64,000 nucleotides of DNA, from assembly GCA_037131065.1 (NCBI GenBank), contig JBAXRT010000001.1, positions 1-64,000 on the forward strand, given 5' to 3'. This document shows, in pieces, positions 25,377-34,807 of this stretch. This DNA is from JBAXRT01 sp037131065. Lineage in GTDB: Bacteria > Bacteroidota > Bacteroidia > Bacteroidales > FEN-979. The notes under the pieces are model-generated. The model did no database searches and was not told the origin of the DNA. It saw nothing but the letters and a program-made list of their open reading frames with translations. Within the stretch, counting starts at the first letter, position 1; each line of letters starts with the position of its first letter. The position numbers and the translations under genes are program-made.

Positions 25377-27429
25377 ATAATCCGAGAAGGAGCTGTACCG
25401 ACAGCTCATATTTTTTGTTTCCGGTAATCTCATCCAGTCCCGAACCCATCACATCCCGGTCGTGGTACTCTGTCATGGCACCCCTGATCCACCAGCTTAG
25501 ATTCCGCGTGACCTTTCCGCTCACCAGAAGGCATATCCTGTAACCGTTCCCGAAAAAGGAGGGTACTGAATAACCAAGCAATACTTCGGGTTCATAGGTA
25601 TAGATCCGTTGTGAATATCCAGGGATATTGAAAAAGGCATATCTCAGTACGAAACTTGCGGGGAACCTCTCCGGCTTGAGGCTGATATCCTGGTAAAAAA
25701 GATAACCTGAATGCCATCCTTCCGGACCACCCCTGGTCATATTTACCTCAAAACGGCTTCTCAGCAGGATGGCCGGAACAGGGTTCCAGGTTGCCATGAA
25801 ACGAAGATTCTGCCTTCTGAATTCGCCCGTCTCAGGGATTACGGGAACATCACCAGGGGTGGAGATAGGTGATATGATATAAAAGAAACGAACCGAAAGA
25901 AGGAAGACCCGCGTGACCGGGCTCGTGGCCTGGATCCCGCATTCAAAACCATACGATGGACTGTTGATGCCATATTTCAGCCATGGGAAGCGATAGATAT
26001 CAGCATAAGTGGCAAGGGATAATTTTGAGTGCAGCCCTGCGCTGATATTAAAATATAGTCCCTGCTCATTGACATTCATGCTTTGCTGGCCGAACGAGTT
26101 AGAAAAAAGGTTCTGATAGCCGGGTTGGTAATTCCTTACAAGACAGGTGATCTTTACCCTTGGATCGGGATCGGTCACAAGACCCGCCAGCCAGGCGATC
26201 CCGCCGTTGGCACTCCGGCTGATCTCTCCGAAAAGATATACCTTCCTCAGTTTTATCTGGTAGTCCATGCCAAAATTCGCATTCTCCTTACCATAAAGGG
26301 AGAAGAGTTTATACGGTTCATCCTGACGGGCAAGCAACCCGGACCATCGCAGATAATATCCCGTCAGCCCAATCCTGAAGAAATTTCCTGTAAAATTCAC
26401 ATTTCCCCCGGCGATCAGCTCGGATATGCTGTTCCTGTCCTCCAGTTCAGCCTCTGTCCGGTGCAGCCCGCTTGACTGCATGGAGCTCACTTCGACAGCT
26501 TCGCCGGTAACAGTGTCTGTAACTGTAATGTTGCCGTCGCGTCGGTGCCATGAGAAAAATCCCGTCACAGAGAAACGTTTGAACTGGGCCGTGGCAGCGA
26601 TCCCCCGCAGGTAGTTGCCTTCCGACATGCTCAGCGTCCCCTTTACGCTGCCAGCCGTAATGCTTCCAGGCGTAAAACCCGGCATGGTTCCTCCCGAAAG
26701 CCCTGTTCCGAAAGTAAGCCCTTGTCCGAATCCGGCCCTGAAGTTGCCGATCACCAGGTTCTTCAGCCAACCGGTGTTGGTCAGGGAAATAAATCCCGAG
26801 TAAAAGTCCATCCCCATCGATTGAGCACCTCTAAAGAACTGCTCCCCCGGATCCTTTTCCCCGGCAAAACCAATCCGGAGCCGGTCGAAATAGGTGGCTG
26901 TATAACGGAAGTAGTATCGCTGAGGATAACCCGGGTAACCAACTGCCGGCTCCGAAGTCGCAGTGTCATGGATCACATACCCTTTACTCTTGGGAAAGAT
27001 CTGCCCGTAGCGGAGCAACAGGTCATGCCGTGTAAGTTTCACGAGGTTCTTCGGTGTGATGGGAGGCGTTTTTGGTAAAGGTTTAATTATGATGTAAGGA
27101 CCAATTGACCGGAGGAAGGTCGAATCAAATCCTGGGATGGCGGCCAGTTCATTCACCGACAGAATCTCGCCGTAATTTTTCCTGTAATCAAGGAAAAACC
27201 GCACTTTACGTTCGTCAAATCCCGGGATCTTTTTTAACTCCTCCGGATCTGCCAGGTTCAGGTTCACAGGGTTTGTTTCCCCCAGTCCGGCATCTTCCAG
27301 GATTTCGGAAACGTCAGTGATCTGTTCATCTCTCTCCAGCATCTTTTCGATCACATCTTCCACCTGCGATTGTGCGAAGAGGGGCAGGAGATGAATTAAC
27401 AATCCGGTCAGAAATAAAATCCACCTCAT
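25375..27429 (-). CDS. Outer-membrane-type beta-barrel protein with periplasmic ComEA-like HHH region
   Basis: A 684-residue exported protein. The signal peptide (1-20) ends LFAQ. Residues of about 50-115 form two helix-hairpin-helix motifs resembling ComEA (NLNLADPEELKKIPGF and SVNELAAIPGF). In both, the second Gly of the usual PGxG hairpin is Asp, which may weaken DNA binding. The remaining 550 residues alternate aromatic and small residues as in a large outer-membrane beta-barrel. Its ATG overlaps the stop codon of the PorV-like gene before it (ATGA), so the two are translationally coupled. Function unknown. Confidence 0.7.
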   Translation of the reverse strand: MRWILFLTGLLIHLLPLFAQSQVEDVIEKMLERDEQITDVSEILEDAGLGETNPVNLNLADPEELKKIPGFDERKVRFFLDYRKNYGEILSVNELAAIPGFDSTFLRSIGPYIIIKPLPKTPPITPKNLVKLTRHDLLLRYGQIFPKSKGYVIHDTATSEPAVGYPGYPQRYYFRYTATYFDRLRIGFAGEKDPGEQFFRGAQSMGMDFYSGFISLTNTGWLKNLVIGNFRAGFGQGLTFGTGLSGGTMPGFTPGSITAGSVKGTLSMSEGNYLRGIAATAQFKRFSVTGFFSWHRRDGNITVTDTVTGEAVEVSSMQSSGLHRTEAELEDRNSISELIAGGNVNFTGNFFRIGLTGYYLRWSGLLARQDEPYKLFSLYGKENANFGMDYQIKLRKVYLFGEISRSANGGIAWLAGLVTDPDPRVKITCLVRNYQPGYQNLFSNSFGQQSMNVNEQGLYFNISAGLHSKLSLATYADIYRFPWLKYGINSPSYGFECGIQATSPVTRVFLLSVRFFYIISPISTPGDVPVIPETGEFRRQNLRFMATWNPVPAILLRSRFEVNMTRGGPEGWHSGYLFYQDISLKPERFPASFVLRYAFFNIPGYSQRIYTYEPEVLLGYSVPSFFGNGYRICLLVSGKVTRNLSWWIRGAMTEYHDRDVMGSGLDEITGNKKYELSVQLLLGL

Positions 27430-28256
27430 TTCCGGCTGGTTTTGCCAAAATAGTAAGCGAGCGAGAGGGCGGGAGTGAAGCCCAGGACGGGCTGGTAACC
27501 ACTGGAGAGATCAAGTTCCAGTCGTCCGAAGATCAGGCCGAATCCGAAAGTAAAGGTGGTGGGATTGGTGGCGATGCCGATCCTCGCTGCAACGGGGGTG
27601 CAGAACCTGTATTCGGCTCCGGCTTTGAACACCGGTCTGTTGACCAGGTCTTTCTCCAGTTCGATGAGCGCGAGAAAAGTAGTGGAGAAGGTATAGGAAA
27701 GTCCGAACCGGATTAGTGTGGGCAGGTACTCCCTGGGATTTGTCGTTAACAAGATCGGAACGGGATTGATCACCTGTAACCCAACGCTAAGACTGCGGGT
27801 TGCTTTGTAAAAAAGACCCACTTCAAACGAGACCAGGTTTTTGGTTCCATACCCTTCACCCACCTGGATCCTCAGGTAGTCAAGCTGAACGGCCGCTGCA
27901 AACGATTTTCCGAACTTCCTTGAAAAACTGATCCCGGCTTTGATCTCGCTGAAGCTGCCTGAGCCGAAATGGCTGGCGATAATTCCGATGTTCCCCGGTC
28001 TGAGCGGGATCGTTACTCCAATGATTTTGTACGAGAGTTCTTTGATCAGGTAGCGGTTCTCCACGCTGATCCCGGATCCGAAGTTTGTGGCAAAGCCATT
28101 GGCCGCCTGGTTGTTGTAAACCGACCAGAAATCAGTGATGCCGACGCAGGCCCTCCCCATGGACAACGATCTGCCCCCGGCAGGGAAGAACTCCCCGGCC
28201 GGTTTTGCCATCAAAGGAAGAACCAGGGGAATCAACAATAAAAAACATCTTCGCAT
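27426..28256 (-). CDS. PorV/PorQ-like outer-membrane beta-barrel protein
   Basis: A 276-residue protein with a signal peptide (1-18, ending LMAK) followed by EFFPAGGRSLSMGRACVGITDFWSVYNNQ. The GGRSLSMGxA and the YNNQA phrases are typical of PorV/PorQ-related FadL-like barrels in Bacteroidota. Many alternating strands follow and it ends LAYYFGKTSRK. It starts the two-gene operon with the HHH/barrel protein. Whether it serves T9SS, as PorV and PorQ do, cannot be told; no other T9SS genes are near. Confidence 0.65.
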   Translation of the reverse strand: MRRCFLLLIPLVLPLMAKPAGEFFPAGGRSLSMGRACVGITDFWSVYNNQAANGFATNFGSGISVENRYLIKELSYKIIGVTIPLRPGNIGIIASHFGSGSFSEIKAGISFSRKFGKSFAAAVQLDYLRIQVGEGYGTKNLVSFEVGLFYKATRSLSVGLQVINPVPILLTTNPREYLPTLIRFGLSYTFSTTFLALIELEKDLVNRPVFKAGAEYRFCTPVAARIGIATNPTTFTFGFGLIFGRLELDLSSGYQPVLGFTPALSLAYYFGKTSRK

Positions 28257-28328
28257 ATGCTTTTTATTGCTTAATCCGTTTTATGGGGAAAAGGTGATAC
28301 TTGAATCTTAAGTAGTTTTTGTTTTTTG

Positions 28329-28336
28329 TATTTTTG
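28329..28336 (+). promoter_or_regulatory. -7 element for the DUF2461 gene
   Basis: TATTTTTG matches TAnnTTTG and lies 16 nt before the ATG at 28353. The nearest upstream TTG is 25 nt away, longer than usual. Confidence 0.4.
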
Positions 28337-28352
28337 ATAAAAACCAAATCAT

Positions 28353-29015
28353 ATGATCACAACTGTCCTGCCATTCCTTGACGACCTGGTGAAGAACAAC
28401 AACAGGGAATGGTTTCAGAAAAATAAACCACGCTACGAACAGGCAAAAAAGGATTTCGAATCGTTCCTTGGACTTGTCATCCCGGCCGTGGCGAAGCTCG
28501 ATCCCAGTGTAAAGTTCATTGAACCGAAAGATTGCCTCTTCAGGATCTACCGCGACGTCCGCTTTTCAAAGGATAAGTCTCCCTACAAGACCAATTTCGG
28601 TGCTTTCATTGCCAAGGGCGGTCATAAAAGTCACGGACCGGGGTATTATATCCATCTGCAACCCGGCGGAGGATCTTTTCTTGCCGGCGGGATTTATATG
28701 CCTGAACCGGATATGATGAAAAAAATCAGGCAGGAGATCTATTACAATGTCGATGAACTAAAATCGATCCTGAAGGCAAAGGCGTTTAAAAAATATTTTG
28801 ACGGGATCGATGACTGGGATAAACAGAAACTGCCTCCGCGGGAATTTCCGAAGGATTTTCCCGACATTGACCTTTTGAAGAACCGAAGCTTCACGGTCTC
28901 ATCACCAATGACCGACAAGATGATCATGAGCGCCAAACTGTTCGACAATGTCCTGTCTGCCTTCAAAGCCATACAGCAATACAACTCATTCCTGAAAAGG
29001 GCAGTGGAAGGGTAG
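28353..29015 (+). CDS. DUF2461 family protein
   Basis: A 220-residue cytoplasmic protein with the DUF2461/TIGR02453 pattern: LDDLVKNNNREWFQKNK at the N-terminus, FRIYRDVRFSKDKSPYKTN in the middle and GPGYYIHLQPGGGSFLAGGI. Function is not established for the family. It stands alone between two convergent or divergent neighbours. Confidence 0.9.
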   Translation: MITTVLPFLDDLVKNNNREWFQKNKPRYEQAKKDFESFLGLVIPAVAKLDPSVKFIEPKDCLFRIYRDVRFSKDKSPYKTNFGAFIAKGGHKSHGPGYYIHLQPGGGSFLAGGIYMPEPDMMKKIRQEIYYNVDELKSILKAKAFKKYFDGIDDWDKQKLPPREFPKDFPDIDLLKNRSFTVSSPMTDKMIMSAKLFDNVLSAFKAIQQYNSFLKRAVEG

Positions 29016-29024
29016 ATTTAATTT

Positions 29025-29077
29025 CGTGATGGTCGAGATGTCCGTGATGGTCGATACGAACATTTCGAACATCTCGA
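29025..29077. repeat. Direct and inverted repeats between convergent genes
   Basis: CGTGATGGTCGA occurs twice, at 29025-29036 and 29043-29054, with a period of 18. TCGAGATGT (29033-29041) is inverted as ACATCTCGA (29069-29077). The region lies between the DUF2461 gene and psd, which converge. No T-run is present, so it is not a standard terminator. Confidence 0.6.
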
Positions 29078-29097
29078 TCGTGACGATCATTACGCCT

Positions 29098-29754
29098 TCA
29101 GAATCTCCCGATCACGGTCTGTTTCCCTATGACCTTCTGGTTCAGGGTGACTTCGAGTTTGGTGCCGACTGGTAGAAGGAGGTCAACGCGGGAACCGAAT
29201 TTGATGAAACCGAGCTCTTCGCCCTGGGTGACGGGTTCCCCGACTTTCGGATAACATTTAATGCGGCGGGCAACTGCGCCGGCAATCTGGCGGATCAGCA
29301 CCGTTTGCTTGTTTGGCGTCTGGATCACCGTAGTGGCCCTCTCGTTTTCAAGTGATGCTTTCGGGTTGAATGCCACCATGTGCTTCCCGGGATGATAGTA
29401 GTAGTACTTGATCTCGCCATGGACCGGGAACCAGTTCACATGAACGTTCGTGGCTGACATAAAGATCGAGACCTGGATGCGTTCATCCTTGAAGTATTCC
29501 GGTTCGATCGTTTTTTCAATCACCACGATCTTGCCGTCGGCCGGACACAGGATGACATTCTCCCCGCCGTTCGTCTCGCGGTGGGGCGACCGGAAAAACC
29601 GGATGATCATGATGAAAAACCAGATCGCCAGGGTATAAAGGGTGTAATGGATCCAGGAATGTTCAGGAAAGATATGGTTGAAGCCAAGGAGTAAGGCTGC
29701 TTCGAAGAGGAAAACGATGATAATGGTCTTAAATCCTTCCCGGTGTATGGTCAT
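29098..29754 (-). CDS. psd: Phosphatidylserine decarboxylase, short form
   Basis: A 218-residue proenzyme making phosphatidylethanolamine. Two N-terminal helices (about 8-50) anchor it. Conserved phrases are ILCPADGKIVVIE, VSIFMSATNVHVNWFPVHG and the cleavage region LGFIKFGSRVD, where the Gly-Ser pair yields the pyruvoyl group. The length matches the short psd family common in Bacteroidota and archaea. It is 6 nt downstream of cdsA. Confidence 0.92.
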   Translation of the reverse strand: MTIHREGFKTIIIVFLFEAALLLGFNHIFPEHSWIHYTLYTLAIWFFIMIIRFFRSPHRETNGGENVILCPADGKIVVIEKTIEPEYFKDERIQVSIFMSATNVHVNWFPVHGEIKYYYYHPGKHMVAFNPKASLENERATTVIQTPNKQTVLIRQIAGAVARRIKCYPKVGEPVTQGEELGFIKFGSRVDLLLPVGTKLEVTLNQKVIGKQTVIGRF

Positions 29755-29760
29755 CCTGTT

Positions 29761-30606
29761 TCAGATTGCGTTGCGCAAAAATAAATATAAAAATACAAAC
29801 GGTGCAGAAATTAAAATGGTGTCGAACCGGTCGAGGATCCCCCCGTGTCCGGGCAGAATCGTGCCGGAATCCTTGATGTTGAGGCTTCTCTTGAACAACG
29901 ATTCGACAAGGTCGCCCAGCGTCCCGAAAACCAGCACCAGGATTGTAATGGCGAACCAGTCGGCCATTTGTACCTCCGGGACCAGGAAGGAGAAGCCCAG
30001 GGCGGTAAGCAGCGCTACGACGGCGCCGGCAATGGTCCCTTCCCAAGTCTTTTTCGGGGATATCCGTTCAAAGAGCTTATGCTTCCCGTATTGCTTTCCG
30101 TAAAGGTAAGCTCCGGTATCGTAAAACCAGGTCAGAATGAAATAACCGGTGAGGATAGCCGGAAAACCAAGGAAATGAACCTTATCCGGCCCGTTCATCA
30201 GGTTCAGCAGCGAAAAAGGCAGTGCGATATAAAGGATTCCCAGGTTGGTCATCGCAACATTTACCAGCGGGGTGCTTTTTTTTCGGTAGATTTCAAAAAT
30301 AAAAGTGAGGAAAAACAGGGGCAACGGAAAGATGAATGGAAGCAGGTTGATCCAGCCACGTGAAAAAGTGAAACTGACAAAATGAATCCAGACAATGCAA
30401 AGGTACAGGAGCGCTCCGGCGATGGTCCCGTAATACCGCTGGGGAGAGCAGCTTTCGGAAGAGATAAGCTGGTAGAATTCCCATAATCCGGCTACCGTGA
30501 TCACAAAAAATATTCCTGCAACAAGCCCGTCATTCAGGTACAATGCAGCAAAGAGAATAAATACCATGGATAGACCGGTAATGGTCCTTGCCCAGAAATT
30601 ATTCAT
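29761..30606 (-). CDS. cdsA: Phosphatidate cytidylyltransferase
   Basis: A 281-residue membrane enzyme making CDP-diacylglycerol. It has about eight helices and the CDS signature near the C-terminus, SLFKRSLNIKDSGTILPGHG followed by GILDRFD. SPKKTWEGTIAG is the other conserved loop. It overlaps the DUF2007 gene before it by 8 nt and precedes psd by 6 nt, linking two steps of phospholipid synthesis. Confidence 0.95.
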   Translation of the reverse strand: MNNFWARTITGLSMVFILFAALYLNDGLVAGIFFVITVAGLWEFYQLISSESCSPQRYYGTIAGALLYLCIVWIHFVSFTFSRGWINLLPFIFPLPLFFLTFIFEIYRKKSTPLVNVAMTNLGILYIALPFSLLNLMNGPDKVHFLGFPAILTGYFILTWFYDTGAYLYGKQYGKHKLFERISPKKTWEGTIAGAVVALLTALGFSFLVPEVQMADWFAITILVLVFGTLGDLVESLFKRSLNIKDSGTILPGHGGILDRFDTILISAPFVFLYLFLRNAI

Positions 30607-30838
30607 TGGATTGAAATCGGTTGACGATTATTTTTGCCTTTAGGATATCATCCCTTTTTACATGAACTTCAATATCGCCGAAACTCAGGTATGAGGAGTC
30701 CTGCTTATTGATAACGATTGCCGGGATTTCTTCTGCTTCAAGCAGATCTTTCAGCATCTCTGCCTGGTACAACTGGGAGGTGCTGAATGCAGATTCCCAG
30801 TGTTCTTTATCGGGGTCACTTATCGAACGTAGCATCAT
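30599..30838 (-). CDS. DUF2007 domain protein
   Basis: A 79-residue protein. The pattern STSQLYQAEMLKDLLEAEEIPAIVINKQDSS followed by IEVHVKRDDILKAKIIV is typical of DUF2007, a small domain sometimes called a putative signal transducer. Its coding sequence overlaps the end of the LUD gene by 23 nt and the start of cdsA by 8 nt, so translation is coupled. No function is known. Confidence 0.85.
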   Translation of the reverse strand: MMLRSISDPDKEHWESAFSTSQLYQAEMLKDLLEAEEIPAIVINKQDSSYLSFGDIEVHVKRDDILKAKIIVNRFQSNE

Positions 30839-31469
30839 CGATCAGGAATACATAAAATTCCTTTGGTCCATGGGCGCCCATAACGATCGTCTTTTCAATA
30901 TCGGCGGTTCTGCTCGGGCCGGTGATCAAAGATATCATAGAGGGGAATTGATCCTGGTACTTTTTTCTGACATTCTGAAGCGCCTGCTTCAGGTCAGGGA
31001 CAAGCTGAGAGATAAAACCAACAACCAGGTGGATTTCGGGATAAACCACGATCTTGCGGCCGGGGTTCATCTTTGTGGAGACCATCACGGATCCGGTCCT
31101 TGCGATAAGATACTCGCAGCCGGTAATCCCGATCCGGGCATCCAGGATATTGGCATGATCCGATTCAAATGGAATGCCTGCCAAACGGAGCAGTTGTTGG
31201 ATTGCAGGGTCTCCGCAGAAAAGCAACGGCCAGTCCTTTTCGAGAATAAATGATTTTAGTATGCCAAGGAATTCATCATTGCTTTCACAGTAGACAAATT
31301 TTCCTGAGATTTTGATCAGCTCCTGTGCAAAGGCGACATCCAGTGGCTCGGTCATCCCGGTATAGATCGGCGATTCCTGGTCGAGAACAGGATATGGAGG
31401 ACCCGTCTTTTCAATCAGGGCATCCCTTACCTTTTTCAGGACCTTTTCTCGCGAAGTGCTCTCTTCCAT
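30816..31469 (-). CDS. LUD domain protein (LutC/YkgG-like)
   Basis: A 217-residue protein with the LUD (DUF162) fold: LDARIGITGCEYLIARTGSV, then MNPGRKIVVYPEIHLVV and a C-terminal TGPSRTADIEKTIVMGAHGP. The latter GPSRTADIE phrase is conserved in LutC. LutC acts with LutAB in lactate utilisation, but no lutAB is near; this stand-alone version sits between ftsH and cdsA, a placement common in Bacteroidota. Its real role is unknown. Confidence 0.88.
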   Translation of the reverse strand: MEESTSREKVLKKVRDALIEKTGPPYPVLDQESPIYTGMTEPLDVAFAQELIKISGKFVYCESNDEFLGILKSFILEKDWPLLFCGDPAIQQLLRLAGIPFESDHANILDARIGITGCEYLIARTGSVMVSTKMNPGRKIVVYPEIHLVVGFISQLVPDLKQALQNVRKKYQDQFPSMISLITGPSRTADIEKTIVMGAHGPKEFYVFLIDDATFDK

Positions 31470-31479
31470 GAGGGGAGGA

Positions 31480-33600
31480 TCAGTTAGATTCTTTTCCGGG
31501 AGATAGCTCCGGTTGTTCTTTTACTTGTTCTTCAATGGGAGTTGCAGGAGGTTGGGTTGACTCAGGGCGGTGGGCAGTTCCCGAGAGGTATTTTTTATCC
31601 TCTTCCTTATCCCATGGCCGTTTTCCGAAGATGGTCTCCAGGTCTTCCCTGAAGATGACTTCGCGCTCCAGGAGGAGGTTTGCCAGTTTTTCCAGCTTCT
31701 CTTTGTTTTCCAGGATGATCTTCTTAGCCCGGAGGTATGCCGATTCTATGATCTCCCTCACCTCGTGGTCGATCACCTCAGCGGTTTTTTCACTGTATGG
31801 CTTCTGGAATGCAAACTCATTCTGGCCGGAGGAATCGTAATAGCTTATATTCCCGATCTCCTTGTTGAGGCCGAAGTAAACCACCATGGCAAAGGCTTGT
31901 TTGGTCACCTTTTCCAGGTCGTTCAGTGCGCCGGTTGAAACTTTATCGAAATAGACCTCCTCAGATGCTCTTCCTGCAACGGCAGCGGTAATTTCATCAT
32001 ACATTTGTTCATAGGTCGTTATCTGACGTTCTTCCGGCAGGTACCAGGCAGCACCCAGGGCTTTGCCGCGAGGAACGATCGTGACTTTCACCAGCGGATG
32101 GGCATGTTCAAGCAGCCAGCTAACGGCGGCATGGCCTGATTCATGGTAAGCGATCACCTTCTTTTCGTGGGCTGAAATGATCTTGTTCCTTTTTTCCAGT
32201 CCGCCGATGATCCGGTCGATGGCATCCAGGAAATCCTGTTTCCCGATGATAATTTTGTTCTTCCGGGCAGCGATGAGGGCAGATTCATTGCAAACATTGG
32301 CAATGTCAGCGCCTGAAAAGCCGGGGGTCTGACGTGCCAGGAAATCGACATCCACCTGGTCATCCAGTTTTAAAGGTTTGATATGTACCTTAAAGATCGC
32401 CTTGCGCTCCTCAAGGTCCGGAAGTTCAATATAGATCTGGCGGTCGAACCGTCCTGCCCGCATAAGGGCCCGGTCGAGGATATCTGCACGGTTGGTTGCC
32501 GCCAGGATGATCACTCCGGCGTTGGTGCCGAATCCGTCCATCTCGGTGAGGAGCTGGTTCAGCGTGTTCTCACGTTCGTCGTTGGCGCCTGTGATGGCAT
32601 TTCTGCCACGTGCGCGGCCAATGGCATCGATCTCATCGATGAAGATGATACACGGAGCCTTCTCCTTTGCCTGGCGGAAGAGGTCCCTCACACGGGATGC
32701 ACCTACGCCGACAAACATCTCAACGAAATCGGAACCCGATATTGAAAAGAAGGGAACTTTTGCTTCACCGGCAACTGCCTTGGCAAGCAAAGTCTTACCG
32801 GTCCCCGGGGGACCTACCAGGAGGGCTCCTTTCGGTATCTTCCCTCCAAGGTTGGTGTATTTCGAAGGATTCTTAAGGAAGTCGACTATCTCCATCACCT
32901 CAACTTTCGCCTCCTCCAGTCCCGCCACATCATTGAAGTTGATGCTGACGCTGGTATCCTTGTCAAACAAAGTGGCCTTCGATTTTCCAATGTTGAAGAT
33001 CTGGGATCCTCCGCCGCCACCGCCCCGGCTCATGAAACGCATGATCAGGAACCATACGCCGACCAGGATGATGATTGGCAGAAGGTAACTGAAAATATCT
33101 CCGAAAATATCTTTTCTTGTATCTGTCGACGGGGGGTAGGGGTACTGTTTTTTAAATTCTGTGATCTGTAACGCCGGAACGCTGTCGCGTTTCATCCTTG
33201 CCAGCACGCTGTCACGTGCATCCTTAAGCAAGCCGTGAAAGATCTCTTCAGAACCGATCTGGTAAAAAAACTGCGGACTGCTTCCGGAGGATGAACCGAA
33301 ATTTTTCTTCCTGAAATCCTTGAAAGCGGTATCCGACTGTATTTTGTCTTTCTTGATGTAAATTTCCGCCTTCTCCTTGTTGATGATCACGATCTTTTCA
33401 ACATCCTGGTTCGAAAGCATCTCCTCCAGGCGCGGCCAGTTGGTCTCTTTTACAGGGTTGGAATAGTTGAAATACTGGATCGCAATGAACACGATGGCAA
33501 GTATTGCATAGATCCAGTAAAAACTGAATTTCGGCCGCTTGCCCTTCGGTGAAATGAAGTTAGGAGAAAAGTTACTCTTTTTCTTATCTTTTTCTGCCAT
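31480..33600 (-). CDS. ftsH: ATP-dependent zinc metalloprotease FtsH
   Basis: A 706-residue membrane protease. Two helices (about 26-45 and 170-188) bracket a periplasmic domain. The AAA+ domain has Walker A GPPGTGKT (263-270), Walker B IIFIDEID (318-325) and the arginine-finger region RAGRFDR. The zinc site is HESGH (486-490). It degrades misassembled membrane proteins. The C-terminal tail is rich in Pro, Glu and Thr. It is encoded between rsfS and the LUD gene, apparently one operon. Confidence 0.97.
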   Translation of the reverse strand: MAEKDKKKSNFSPNFISPKGKRPKFSFYWIYAILAIVFIAIQYFNYSNPVKETNWPRLEEMLSNQDVEKIVIINKEKAEIYIKKDKIQSDTAFKDFRKKNFGSSSGSSPQFFYQIGSEEIFHGLLKDARDSVLARMKRDSVPALQITEFKKQYPYPPSTDTRKDIFGDIFSYLLPIIILVGVWFLIMRFMSRGGGGGGSQIFNIGKSKATLFDKDTSVSINFNDVAGLEEAKVEVMEIVDFLKNPSKYTNLGGKIPKGALLVGPPGTGKTLLAKAVAGEAKVPFFSISGSDFVEMFVGVGASRVRDLFRQAKEKAPCIIFIDEIDAIGRARGRNAITGANDERENTLNQLLTEMDGFGTNAGVIILAATNRADILDRALMRAGRFDRQIYIELPDLEERKAIFKVHIKPLKLDDQVDVDFLARQTPGFSGADIANVCNESALIAARKNKIIIGKQDFLDAIDRIIGGLEKRNKIISAHEKKVIAYHESGHAAVSWLLEHAHPLVKVTIVPRGKALGAAWYLPEERQITTYEQMYDEITAAVAGRASEEVYFDKVSTGALNDLEKVTKQAFAMVVYFGLNKEIGNISYYDSSGQNEFAFQKPYSEKTAEVIDHEVREIIESAYLRAKKIILENKEKLEKLANLLLEREVIFREDLETIFGKRPWDKEEDKKYLSGTAHRPESTQPPATPIEEQVKEQPELSPGKESN

Positions 33601-33632
33601 TCTGTCTGGTTACAAATTGTTAGCGGGTCTGA

Positions 33633-34010
33633 TTAATCCTGAAGGTTCATCTTCGTGATCTCTGCATCTGCCCATAATTGCTCAAGATTATAGAATTTCC
33701 TGCGCTCTTCCTGGAAGATGTGTACCACGACGTCGCTGTAGTCGATCAAAATCCATTCCGCATTTTCAAAACCCTCCTTGTGCCAGGGATTCAACCCTGT
33801 ATTTTTCTTCACTTCACCAATCACATGGTCGGCCAGGGCCTCAACCTGTGTCCTGGAAGTGCCATGACAGATCACGAAGGCATCAGAGATCGTCCCGGGG
33901 AGTTTGGTAAAATCAAGAATGACCCCTTGCTTTCCTTTTTTATCAGCCATGGCATGGCTGACAGTTTCGATCAGGATTTCGCGCGGCCCTTTTTTTGGTT
34001 TCCTTGGCAT
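33633..34010 (-). CDS. rsfS: Ribosomal silencing factor RsfS
   Basis: A 125-residue protein of the RsfS/Iojap family, which blocks subunit joining by binding uL14. The conserved phrases are DFTKLPGTISDAFVICHGTS, ALADHVIGEVKK and the C-terminal WILIDYSDVVVHIFQEE followed by FYNLEQLW. It is 32 nt upstream of ftsH. Confidence 0.95.
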   Translation of the reverse strand: MPRKPKKGPREILIETVSHAMADKKGKQGVILDFTKLPGTISDAFVICHGTSRTQVEALADHVIGEVKKNTGLNPWHKEGFENAEWILIDYSDVVVHIFQEERRKFYNLEQLWADAEITKMNLQD

Positions 34011-34032
34011 CTGGTAATTCAGGATTAACTGA

Positions 34033-34040
34033 CAAAATTA
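34033..34040 (-). promoter_or_regulatory. -7 element for the rsfS-ftsH operon
   Basis: On the minus strand the site reads TAATTTTG (TAnnTTTG), about 22 nt before the rsfS ATG. A TTTC lies 20 nt further upstream, one base from the -33 consensus. Confidence 0.45.
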
Positions 34041-34057
34041 GTAAAATAACCGACTGC

Positions 34058-34768
34058 TCAGAAATTAGGTTTGAGGGCATAATCCTTGTAGAATTCCGAG
34101 ATGTGCTTTACCGCCTCTTCAGCAGTATCCACCGTTGTAAAAATCTCAAGATCTTCCCTGATGATGTTCTTCTCTTCCAGAAGCGTCGTATTGATCCATT
34201 CAATGAGTCCTTTCCAGTAATCTTTTACAACCAGGACAATGGGAAACCTTACAAGCTTATGGGTCTGGATCAGGGTGATGGCCTCGGTGAGTTCATCCAG
34301 TGTTCCGAACCCTCCCGGTAAGGCGATGAAACCCATGGAATAGCGCATGAACATCGTCTTCCTGACATAGAAATAATCGAAGTTGATCAGTTTGTTCCTG
34401 TCGATGAAGGGATTTGGATTTTGTTCAAAGGGTAGGTTGATGTTCAGACCCACTGACTTGCCTCCTGCAAAATGGGCTCCCTTGTTGGCTGCCTCCATGA
34501 TGCCGGGTCCGCCGCCCGTGATGATCCCGAACCCGGCCTTCGTGAGCAGGTACGCAACCTCTTCCGTAAGTTTGTAATATTTGTGACCCTCTCTCGTCCT
34601 GGCCGATCCGAAGATGGAGACACAGGGTCCGATCTTGCTCAGCTTCTCGAAACCTTCAACCATCTCCGACATCACCTTGAAGATTTCCCAGGTATCATAA
34701 CTGATGGTTTCCGACCATGTTTTTGGCTGGAATGACTCTTTCAGCTTTTCTATTTCTTTAGTATCCAT
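34058..34768 (-). CDS. LOG-family protein (TIGR00730, Rossmann fold)
   Basis: A 236-residue protein with the lysine-decarboxylase-like LOG motifs GGGPGIMEAANKGA and PGGFGTLDELTEAIT. Members with PGGxGTxxE hydrolyse nucleoside 5'-monophosphates, releasing ribose 5-phosphate and a base; the true bacterial substrate is often unclear. N-terminal extension of about 40 residues before the Rossmann core. It lies between rsfS and uvrA, in the same direction. Confidence 0.9.
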   Translation of the reverse strand: MDTKEIEKLKESFQPKTWSETISYDTWEIFKVMSEMVEGFEKLSKIGPCVSIFGSARTREGHKYYKLTEEVAYLLTKAGFGIITGGGPGIMEAANKGAHFAGGKSVGLNINLPFEQNPNPFIDRNKLINFDYFYVRKTMFMRYSMGFIALPGGFGTLDELTEAITLIQTHKLVRFPIVLVVKDYWKGLIEWINTTLLEEKNIIREDLEIFTTVDTAEEAVKHISEFYKDYALKPNF

Positions 34769-34787
34769 AGTTGAATTACTGTGAAAT

Positions 34788-34795
34788 CAAAGGTA
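34788..34795 (-). promoter_or_regulatory. -7 element for the LOG-family gene
   Basis: The minus strand reads TACCTTTG, a TAnnTTTG match 19 nt upstream of the ATG at 34768. It lies in the 39-nt gap after the uvrA stop codon. No good -33 element was seen. Confidence 0.35.
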
Positions 34796-34807
34796 AAAAA
34801 TCTTCTG

